Below are positions 36,601 through 48,686 of a stretch of DNA of 60,000 nt, one piece after another. This stretch comes from Hydractinia symbiolongicarpus (taxonomy: Eukaryota > Cnidaria > Hydrozoa > Anthoathecata > Hydractiniidae). A program made the position numbers and the translations under genes. The notes beneath the pieces were generated by a model. It was not told the origin of the DNA, did no database searches, and saw nothing but the letters and a program-made list of their open reading frames with translations. The DNA lies in the NCBI RefSeq assembly GCF_029227915.1, contig NC_079878.1, positions 26,563,501 through 26,623,500 of the forward strand, in the 5' to 3' direction. How positions within the stretch are numbered: the first letter of the stretch is position 1; the number at the start of each line of letters is the position of its first letter.

Positions 36601-39600
36601 AAAAACATAGCAGTAGAATTTTGTCCAATCAAAAAAACAGATTTATCGAACTTATGTCCCAAAAGAAATCTAACAAAATACTAAAAAACGTCCCTGCTTC
36701 TAGGGCGTTTACACACCACTGACCAAGAATACACTAGCAGCGGGAAGAGCACTTTCTGGAGGGAAAATACGTTATATTTAAAAAGTTTAAATGTTAAAAA
36801 AAAGGTATGAAACATACGGCAGCGAGTGAACACGCTTAAATATTTTTTGATATATTTCAGAATATTAAGATATGGAAGAGAATGTTAACAAAAGGTATGT
36901 TTCATAACTTCGAAGTAATTTAAATTTAAGTTACTTTATCTTTATTTAAAACTTACTCGTATCCATAGTAACCCGAACCTCGAGCATCTATCGATATGGT
37001 TATGATATCAAAATTAGTTATTAAGTATTCATTGAAATGTAAAGCGAACATATCCAACACCTAAATGTAAGAATTACGTCTGTCAATACGTTGTAATGTA
37101 AGTGTTGATAAGTTTTTGCATGTCCACTTTGCTCAAGTCGCCTTTGCTCACGCTTTGCAGTTTACCATACTGTACGGTTTCAAGAGCGGGAAGCAAAAAC
37201 TTAACAACATTCACCATGTGCTACCACTTACTTGTAGCCATAGTAACCAGTACCCCTTGCATCACATGATATCACAATGACGTCATGGGCATTGACAAAA
37301 TAATCGTCAAAACCAATTCGAAATTTATCTGTTACCTGTTAATTTAAAAACATGCAAATAAGCTTGACGGCTATAAAGTTTTTTCACAATTGCTGTTAAA
37401 TCGCGAGTCTTACACCTAGTTTACACTGAGAATCTGTGTACCAATGGTGAAAGTAAACGCATACACATAAAAAAGCTTAGGCCTGCTTCACAAAATTTTT
37501 ATACTAATCGGTAGCAACACAAGTTACTCGATTAACTTAAAAAGTACGTTACCTTTTGCGTGTTTGGACCGCCATATCTAAAATAAAACCTCAACGATAA
37601 TTTTGTGACATTAATCGCATGACGCAAGATTCCTACCTCTGAGTGAAGCCAGATTCCCGCAAATTCTTTAGGTATTCAAAGGGAAAAACTTGCATGCGTG
37701 CTTTCCCTGCGGAGTAGACGGATTGTTAACATAAAGAAACACTTACACATCAAATAACACAGCATATTTTTTGTTACGATCGAAATTTAACGGTCTTGTC
37801 TCCTTTACGGGAATGTCGTAAATTCCATCGTCAGATTTGACTGTGTAGTATATATTTTTGGGTACATCTTTCTCAGCTAACGATGCTTTAGTGTTATTAT
37901 TACTGGTCAAAATAAGTCTTCGATTATTTTTTACACCATACATATTCGTTATGGGTACAAAAGGTCCTTGACACATGAGTGTCACCCACGAACATTGTTT
38001 ACTAAATTGAGGGTAATAATAAGTACAATCGGTGCCGTCGGAATCTAAAAAGAAAGGGAAAATGTCAGTGGTGGCATTTACGAGAATGAAAAAGAAGGTG
38101 AAGTGAAACAGAAGAGAATTTAATATCAGAGGCAACATCTTAAGGCATTTTTTTGCCGCAGTTTGGGCCCTTTCGTCGTTAATTGAAATATTCTGTTCTC
38201 AGTGGTAAAACTTTATTGTTGCTGAATAAAGCTGAAAAAATCTGCTGAACACAAATGCTCGATAATAATTCCAACTGTTGAAAAAGAGTTAACCGTACTT
38301 GAAAATGATACCAATTGGATGCTGACTGCGGGCAGTCACATAAAAAAAAACATTTTAGAGCTACCATTATGCATTTTTTACGTGTTAAACAGCTACACAC
38401 CTTTTATTAAACCGCACGTGACACACTTCTTTTCTTTAGTAGTTACATTGTAACTGTAAACATGTCGATACTTCGGAGAAGATTCAGTGCTGCGGAAATA
38501 ACTAAAAACAACAAACACAATAGTAGTAAACCTTCTTAAGAGTTGCATTCTTTTCAATAAAAGATATACAAGGTATGGGAGCGATGCTACACGTTACAAA
38601 AAAACGTCAGCTGACCTCACTCAGCCTGGAAGCCATAGCTTGAACACACACTTACACAACTTCCTCATCTGCATCAAAGCAGTTGATGTCTTGAACTGTG
38701 AAGTCACCGCTTGTTAAAAAGGTGGTTGTACCGCCAGTCGCCTTGAAAATGCAAACAAAAACATATAAACAAACAAACAAACAAATTACAGGTGTCAAGA
38801 TTATATATATGCGCTTACACTGACGGTGACCTTGGCTAAATGACGAAAATCTCCCTTTCCAGGGATGTTCTTTGGTAACATGGTGATATAGTAGCTACCA
38901 TCTTTAGCAAACGGTGGTTTCACATACTATAATATAAATGGAAAAAAGTGACAAAAATGACAATAACGAGTAGGCTGATGTATGCAATAAAATATGCTGA
39001 TGCATGCAATAAAATATGCTGATGTATGCAATAAAGATGCTGATGTATGCAATACAAAACTTACATCATCGTCAATCCAACCACTTGTTGTCTTATGATC
39101 CTCGACCTGAGTGAGAAAAATATTTTCAAGGTCATATTTGTTGCAGATGTTTTAATTTTAAGCGCTTTGACAATAGTATTGATGCAGTACGTCTGAGCAG
39201 CACAATTTCCAATGAAAGCAAAAGAGCGCGCTCAAATTCGAAAGCCAATTTATTGGTTAAAATCGTGGAATTTCGTCACACTACACTATAAGCATTTAGT
39301 ATTTATAAAAAAATTCAAAATCATTGATTTCTAAAACCAAAAAAAACGCAACCAAATATTTCGCAATATTGACCAACTTGGGCGCCTTAAACAGATGCGC
39401 TTAAAAATCAAAGTGAACTTCTCATTTAAAACTTCATGTTTAAAGCAGAAAAACTTTTTCACTGAGCACATGGGCTTTCACATATTTCACGAAGAGCGTA
39501 AATAAAAGGGCGCAAATTAATGGGCGTTTATTAAAGACTTTTAGTCTTGTGTAAGAATCTTTAGATAGCAAAGTGCTCATACACGATCTTCCACCCAAGT

Positions 39601-42600
39601 TTAATTATAGAACATATGAAAATACTTTCCAGTGTGTGTTTTGTGAATCTAACATACTTACGACTGTCCCCACAGGCTCTGTCGGTCTATACATCATACA
39701 GTATGTCACATTTTGAGCTCTGTTTAACCATTGAACAAAAACTTTGTTGTCTGTACTCCATTGGAGCACCGAGTAGTAATATTCACTGGAAAAGCAAGAA
39801 ACAGATGCATCAAACAAACAAATAAACAAGAATACAACGTATAGATTTTACTTGATGAGATACATTAGTTTAAACATTCTTGATTTTTTCACTTTCAAAG
39901 CCCTAAATATCCTTAGCAGTAGCAAAACCCGTTGATCATATCCCTCGTGTACGTTTATTTTGGGACAGTCAAAGCTTTGTGTTCTTATAGTGTTTCTTAT
40001 AAAAAAACAAATTCTGTAAATATAACAACAACTTGATCTTACCCTTTCATTAGCTGTGTTGGAGGCTGTAACCTTACTCTTACTGTAGAACTCGATCGTG
40101 CCACTACATCTTCTATGTTAATTATGTTAACTTTTATTGTAGGGTTTGGATAGCCAGCCTAAACAGCGTAAACAGCTACAAACGTTGAACATTGAATGGA
40201 ATACGGGGATACAGCTACAAATGTGAAATATGAAATGAATGCAGGGATACAGCTACAAATGTTGGGTATAGAATGAACACTGGGAAACTGCTACAATTAG
40301 TGACACCATAAACATTTGTGTATACTTTCAGATACTATAAAACAATAAGATGTGAACCAAGTTTTGTCAGGTTTCTAAACTTAACATTGAATCAGAAAAA
40401 AAAATAACACAATGTAGTGACGCTAACTGCTGAGCCTGCAAAAACACCGAAAAGTAAATTCGTTCAAAAATATAAAAGGTGATCAATATTTTTTTAATAA
40501 ACAGAGTAGAGGTGTGTTCAATATATATACCAAAATCAAGTGTCCAATGGGTAAGTCATTGAAAAAACAAAAAACTTATTTTCGTTTAGTATAAGGCTTG
40601 GACAAGGTTAATATCTTTTTACACATAGACTGTATATATTAGACAAACAGCCATTCCACGTAATTTTTAGTATTTTGTGCTAACTTGGTAAAAATCAGTT
40701 GTGTGTGCCAACTTAATGTGCCCATAACGCATGGTTCACGAAAAAGATAAGAAAAATAAAAAATGTTCACCAACCTTGGGATATGCAATTTTTTCTATAG
40801 TTGTGTATAATTTAGATGGAGAGCCATAGATGGGAAATTTATAAAATGGAACATCCGTGGCATTGAAAGTGACGTAAGCCATGTACTTTCCATCGGGAGA
40901 AAACTCGATCGCATGTGACGAAGCAATAATCTCCTCTATAAAAAAACGAAAATTGAATGTGCAGGTTTATAGTCTAAAGGGTAGTTTCCACTGCTACAAA
41001 TCAACACAATTAATCGTAAGATATTGATACAAAATATTGTACAGATATAACCACAACATGCAATAATAGTATCCTAGCAGGTTACCCTCTCTTCCCCTTA
41101 AAAATTTAATTTTTTCTGGTACTTCCCTAAGAAAAATTTTAAGTGACGCCCCCTTCTCCCTTTTGGTAACAATTCTGCAAAAAAATCAAGTGATCTTAGT
41201 TAGATATAAAAATTGAACAGTTACCCAAAAATGTATTAAGAAATAATAAGTAATGAGTACATATATCATAAAAATTTACAATAAAAGTTGTTTCCCCCGC
41301 CGAATTTTTTTCCATTTTTACTTTTTCCCTAACCTTTTTATTTCTTTCCCTCCCCTTTTAAAAAGGGTGGGGTAGGAAAAGACAGTATGGATAATAATTG
41401 AGACTTTAAAGATCGCAAGCATTGTTGAATCAAATCAGTTTGATTTGGAGGAGCAGGTTCCTATTGAATTAAACATCGGATATATATATTCTGCACATTT
41501 AACCATTACAGAAACAAAGTGTGGACTATTTATATCCTATAATAATATATAATGGACACTAGTTACTACTATTGTACAATTATTGCATACAATATATTGG
41601 AAACTACCCTTAAATCAAAAAAGCGAAAAAGCTGTTCAAAGTTATTATTTTTAAGTGAATATATTAATTCAAACAGGAGATTAGGATATTGCTTAATAGA
41701 AGTTTAAAAATGTTGCTTATTAAAAACGCGTAAATACTACACAAAAACAAATAAACAAATATATACAATAAATAAGGAAGTGATTGTTGAAACTTTTAAG
41801 TTATATATTAATCCACACGTTGAATTAAATATTTGTAGCAACAAATATTTTCTTTCTATTTTTGTTAAAACAATAAATCTTGGGAGAGCATATTTATTAT
41901 TTATAATGAAAACACGTTCTAGAAAAAAACAAGAAAAAAGAGGATAGGGCAGATGAAAGAAAAGGGGTTTGGGAGATTGTGTAAACAGATGATAGAAAAA
42001 GAAGAAAAAAAAATATAAAGTAAGTTTATGACTTGTATAAATATTTTTTTAGTTTTTTCTTATGAAATATAATAAAAATAGACCTCTAAGATAGTTTAAA
42101 TTCTAGTGCAAAGAAATGAACTAAAATTTTAAAACAAACTACAAACATTGAAAAATCATTTAATATAAAGGCAAGATTTCCAAAGAAAAATATGCAAGAA
42201 GTAAAACTATGTTAGAAAAACTCTGATACAACATAAATGGAAAATACTCTCTCAATAAATTTTAGAACATTCTAAGACAAATGAAACAAGGTATTCATCA
42301 GATTTCCAAATATTTTAAGTAATTATACCTTCATACACCCAGTCAGGTACACCATTGAATATTTTAAGTAATTATACCTTCATACACCCAGTCAGGTACA
42401 CCATTGAATATTTTAAGTAATTATACCTTCATACACCCAGTCAGGTACACCATTGAATATTTTAAGAAATTATACCTTCATACACCCAGTCAGGTACACC
42501 ATTGAATATTTTCTTTGGAACACCATCTTTTGTAATTTCAAAATACGTCATACGATCATCAGTAACATTCTCTGCATAATATATGTTACATTTGTACACC

Positions 42601-45600
42601 AGCACCTACAAAAAACAACTCTTTCCTAAGACACCTCAAAGAGAACCCCATTAATTTTTCTCCTGATGTTTTATAAACTTTTTACCACATTCATAACCTT
42701 TCCGGACAAGTGGAGGAACAAGAAAATTATGTGAAGAAATAAATTTTGAAGAGTTAAAGCTACTTTCTTTCCTTCAATCATATCCTGAATCTAAACTTTA
42801 AAGAATCGTGCATTTTCTTGTAGTCAGCTGCTAAGTCCTTTTTCATTTTGATGTGTTTGCCAATGCTTTAGTGAACACCCTTATTTTACACTTATTTTCA
42901 CTAAAAACATTTTTTACATACAAAGATGAATAGTAAAAAATCCTTGACTATCAAGTAATTCTTGCATTTAGAAAATCAAATAAGTTTGACTTAAATCGAC
43001 CAACTCAATCTTACCCTGCAACAATGACTTTTGGATCTTTTAAATGCGTAACAAATTTTTTTTAAAAAGCTGGATAATGACAATTTTAAAAACAAATAAA
43101 GAATTTATTGATTTACAAGTGCATTGTCTTTTTCAGACCATCCACAATATCGAATTTGCTCAGAATATTCATCATCTGGAGTTTTGATTCGTTTAATTTT
43201 TCTAAAAATATAATATTCCAACAAAAACGTTACACATGAAAGTAACGAGTAACATGATAAAGTTTGAAAACAAAAAAAATAATTACCCATTACTTAGATC
43301 TTTAACGTAATAGTCAGCATAAAACGAATGTCTGTATAACTAAAGCAAATACAAAAATATATAAGTCTTTGGGTGTATAGTACACGTTAATACACACATA
43401 CACTGAAAGGACTACACTCTTTAGGAGCAAAGTACAAAAATACATTGTTTAACAATGGTTTAGATTTACATATATTAAACAAGTTCTACAAAAAGTTTAG
43501 TTGAGTTAAGATATTGTTGTCCCGATAAGAAGATTGATTTGATTGAGAAATTTGGAAGAAAAAAGTATACAGGCTTGATACTTTCTGGGAGGAAGTCCAC
43601 AAGAAAGAATTGGTAGAATGTAATAAGAACAGACTTAATTCAAATATTCTTTTATGAGTTTAGAATAAACACAGTCTAGATTAGATGGGAAGAATGTCAT
43701 CAATATACCCCGTTCAACCCATGCTAACATGGAAAACATGTGTTAAGTTGAGAATGAAAAAAATGATGTACTTACAGACTTAGTGTTATTTGAGAATAAA
43801 AACCATTTCTTGTCAGGAGAGATTTTCTTAACTCTGTCGATACGACTTTGTGACTAGAAGTTAATAACGGTAAATGACCAATACATTAATTTTAACCTTA
43901 TAGGGTGGGACACATACAAAGTGGCTGTGGTGATGTAACATGGCTTAAATTTTTATTGCGAGTGAGTTTTTTAAGGTTGTGGTTAGGGTTGGTGAGCTTG
44001 TATCAAGTTTAGTTGTATGAAGTTTTTGGGGCATAAAGTATATACACATTTGGGGGGGGAAACGGGGGTGGGGTCAGAAGGGGGTCAGACAGGTGAAAGG
44101 GGTCTGACAGGGGTTCATAAGTGACCATCTACAATTCCATTTCTTTATATTTAAATGTTTTTAAATCCTCTCTTAATTATTTCTTTTAAAACAAGTCTTA
44201 GATGATAAAGTAGAAGCAATTATTTCCCTAAGATATTTTTGCAAGTGTTCCAGAAAATATGATCTCATAAGTTTTTCCCTTATGAAAATGCATTTTTTCT
44301 TACTTTTCAAACCTTTTGAATCAATTTCTTCTAAGTTAGGGAGTGGGAGGGTCAAGATTTTAGTTGGCATCTGTGTATCAGGGCAAAAGCTTACAGAAGA
44401 AAGGGAGGGGAATTGATTAGCAATTTCATGCCACCTTGCATAGCATCCAAAGGAAAACAAATGACATGTACACTTCCACAATAGAGGTTCGTGAATTTAA
44501 ACCTTATTTGAATGAATAAAATAGCTTTGTCAATTGGTGAAAATTTATGAGCACAAAAAATAAAAAAATGTTCTTTTCTTTCATGTCACTTTTATGCTTT
44601 TTTTCGAAGACAATAACAAACCTGGTCTTAAAAACTATTATATATTAGTACTAATATTAGTTTTATGTTTGTTGTTAAACTGTGCTATAAATGGTTTTCA
44701 ATTTTCACAAGCTTTGACAACAAAGCAAGTTTAGTTCTCTAAGAATTTATATTTAGTGCGGTTGGATTTCTAAAGTTTAAAACTTCGAAGTCAAAATTTC
44801 AAAACTGATTTTCAAGAGTTTTCTGCATACACAATTTTGTACAAAAATGAAATTGTGGGAATTTTGAATTTATAATTTCAGACCTGCAAACATTATGCCC
44901 ATCCTGTTTTTACTAATTTTGGAGCATTAACAATTAACAACAAAGTGTCTAGGTGTCACAACGAAACGTGAAAGCTTCTTTATCATGTCTTACCAATTCG
45001 AGAGGTGTTAAAATTTCAGATGTGTCCATGGTATCCATGTTATATTGTAGTAAAGATCCAAACCCATTATTGTGTAGGTAATTCTGATCTAAAAGAATGA
45101 AAGAAAATAAGCAACAATGTTTTACTAAATTGAATGTATACCAAAATCCGAAAAAGATTTTTTAAAAAAGGCTATTCAATCATTACATAATAAGAAACCC
45201 ACAGACAACCAGTTTAAAAATATTAGACATGAGATTATTTAATTGAAAGAAAGTTTTAAGATGCATTTCTTATTAGGAATTCAAGAGAGAGAGAGAGAGA
45301 GAGAGATTTATTTTTTATTAGGAGTTTACAATGAAAATATATAATATGAAAAATATATTGAACATTTACCTAATAAAAGGATAACTAGCACAAAGCACTT
45401 TATGTGCTTAAATAACGTGCTAGCTACCTGGGAGAACAACAGGTAGGACGACGCCACAGGACAACACAGGGACAAGACGAACATTCAGACGAGGATATCA
45501 CAGAGTCAAAGTCAAAAATAGCATGAAATGTCTGGAAGCTGCTTAAAACAAACCTTCAAGCAGGAAAAAGGAATTTGGACTGGGTGAAATAAAATAAAAT

Positions 45601-48600
45601 TGTAATTAGATTTTATATGTGTTAATAAAGTGACTATGTAAAAAAATTTTTAGCTCAGAGGTATTTTTACTCAAGATTTTAAAGGGTAAGGAATTTTGAA
45701 GACGGTTCCATGAGTTTATTGCAAAGAACTTAACAGACTTTTTACCAAACGCAGTTGAATGAACAAGAGGTAGATTCAAAAAGCCTTTGTCAGCAGCACG
45801 GGTGTGGTGGGAATGGGCGAAGTCGATTGCGAAAGTATTGATGAGGCTAATAGGAAGAGTTTTATAATAAAGGTTCAGTAGGAAAATTATATTATGTATA
45901 CAGATCATGTCAGAGAATTTAATTAAGTTAAGGTTCCCGTATAGTGGGGTAGGAGAAGCATTGAAAGTACTAAAAGAGATGATACGGATAGCATGGTTTT
46001 GTAAAATTTCTATTCGACGGGTAAGAGAAGATTTTTGGCCCCATACCAAGGAGCAATATTGTATTTGGGAGTAGAAAATAGCAAAATAAATTTGACGAAG
46101 AACACATTTTGGAACAAAATGACGAGCTTTGGCAAGTGCTCCATTAGATTTTTTGAGGTTGGAGATGGTGATGTTAATTTGAGATTTCCAGGAGAGGTTA
46201 GAGTCAAGAGTTATACCAAGGTATTTGACAGTATCACTAGGAACGATTTTAGTTCCATTGATTAGAAATTTAAAATTAAATAAAATTGGTTTTAACGGAG
46301 TTTTAAAAATAACAAGTTCAGTTTTAGATTTATTTAATGAGATTTTATTTGCATTGAGCCATTGACAAAGGAATTTGAGATCCAAGTTAAGATGTTTATT
46401 TAGTTGTTTAGCGGACTTACTAATATTTAACAGGTTGGTATCATCTGCAAAGAGGTGGACCATGGAATGTTTAATTGCAGTATGAAGATCATTAATATAG
46501 AGTAGAAATAAAAGTGGACCAAGAACAGAGCCCTGAGGAACACCATGACGAATAGGTTTATGTGAAGCTGACGAATTATTGATAAACACAAATTGTTCTC
46601 TGTTGGTTAGGAAAGAGCGCAGCAAATTTAAAGGAACCCCACGAATACCATAGTGATAAAGTTTTTTAATTAAAATTTCATGGTCGACAGTGTCGAAAGC
46701 TTTTTGTAGGTCAATGAAGACACCACAAACAAGAAGAACATTGTCAATAGCTTCCATAATCTTTTGAGTAATGTTTAGTAAGGCGTGTGAGGTAGAAAAT
46801 TTTTTCCTGAAGCCAAACTGATCTGGAAAGATAGTATTGTTCATAGAAAAAAAATTATATAAACGATTGAAAATAAGCTTTTCGAAAATTTTGTCAATGT
46901 TTGAAAGTAAAGATATGGGCCGATAGTTGCAAAGTTCGACATTTGAGCCTTTTTTGTAAACAGGGATAACTTTTGCAATTTTAAGAGAAGATGGATAAAT
47001 ACCAGTTGAAAAGGAAAGATTGATTAATTTAGCAATTGGAACTGCGAGGAGTTTTTTAGTAGGAAGAAGGACTTGGTATGGAATGCTGAAAGGACCTGTT
47101 GATTTTTTTTTATCAAAGAGAGAAATACAATCAAGGACTTCTAAATCATTAGTTGGGCGAAAAAATATTGAATTAGCTGTTGGGTTTTTTAGATACGAGA
47201 TATTTTTAGATTCAAACATACAACTTTGTGAAAAGACAATATTTCATCATTGAATAATTTTGTTTATATATGTGAAACAAGAAAAAATCTCTATTTGGTA
47301 ATTAATACCAGATCATGAAACAAAACATAACACAATTATTGTATATTTGTTTAATACCATACTTTCAACATCTGGCAAATGTGCTAATCTGACCGTTAGT
47401 GTTACATATTATATAAATACTAAAAAAGATATAAAATTTATCACAGGACACCAACTTGATATATACCTCAAATTTTAAAATAGTGTGACCTTTTTAGTTT
47501 ACAAGATTTCACTCTTGAGCCAAGTTTATGTTATTAATAGTAATTAAGCAGTAAAGACTTACATCAATAGTTTAATCGTTATAGATCAATGCCATACAGT
47601 TACCCTAACTACTACATGCTGGGAGCCATAAAAATAGTTCATCGTTATCATAAAATTAGGGTGAACATTAGCTCCATTTTCTTCAAATAATATATATAAA
47701 ATTTTGTGGTCTCACCACGTTCTTCTATTTCTAATTTTTAAATTGTTGATTCTAAATTCGATTCCTATACATGAACGTCAAATTGAGAAAAATCATTTTT
47801 AAGAAATTCACAAACCTGAAACCCACTGTGTCGAGTAAGAATCATAAGAGTATTTTCCACTTAATACTTCATCTAACGTGAACTTTCTATCAGCACGTGT
47901 TATTCTGGTAGACGACGTCAGCCAATCTGAAACAATATATATAAATTTCATGATAATTTCATAAAAATATCTATTTTTATTAAAAATTTAGAAAATTCAG
48001 TATAGGTTTGATTTAGAATCTAAAATATGATTTTTAGTGTGGATGGATTAAATTTGAGTAAATAAATATTTTTCTAAATTTGATATGAATTGAATTTGGT
48101 TGCTCACAGTTTCCATAATTTAGGGTAGATTTAGTTTTCACCTGACCAAAGTTGTTTGTGGTTTAGAATTCTTCTTCCTTTAATTAGAATTGTTCTTTCC
48201 TTTTTTCATAGCATATCTGTATTTATCAGAATTGATAAATAAATTATCAAATATGGCAGATTATAAAATCTTAGAAAAGGTCAGTGGTTCTAACTTTTTC
48301 TAACTATTTGGTATGCTCAATTCACATTTTTTTGCACAATAGTTTCTTTAATACAAAAACATCAAAATGCAGGTCATCATTGTAATGAAATTCTTAAAAT
48401 ACACCTACACAAAAAAATAATTATGCTTAAAAAGACACATTGCTTAAGTGTCAATTAGTAATCCATAATAACCTAATTAATAAGGTGTTATGTGTTGTAG
48501 CACATTTCATGCAAATTTTATAATTCTTGTGATATGTCATTTTGTCATGCATGTATTCTAAATTTTAAATGCAAATACTGCAATTCCTGTTTGTTTAAAG

Positions 48601-48648
48601 AAATGTTTATTTAAAAGTTTTTTACACACAAATTAATAAAAAAAGAAA

Positions 48649-48686
<38 letters not shown>

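Noticed and set aside
37743-38138. 131-codon ORF beginning with a hydrophobic, signal-like segment
   Set aside because: The hydrophobic start is translated intron 14; the true exon begins at 38044 after TTTTTAG.
42310-42475. Three extra micro-exons
   Set aside because: The repeat units lack an acceptor AG and are in the wrong length class (49 nt); a stop codon lies between units.
43105-43290. 61-codon minus-strand ORF as a small protein
   Set aside because: It is exon 6 of the peptidase gene (43117-43201) with intron read-through on both sides.
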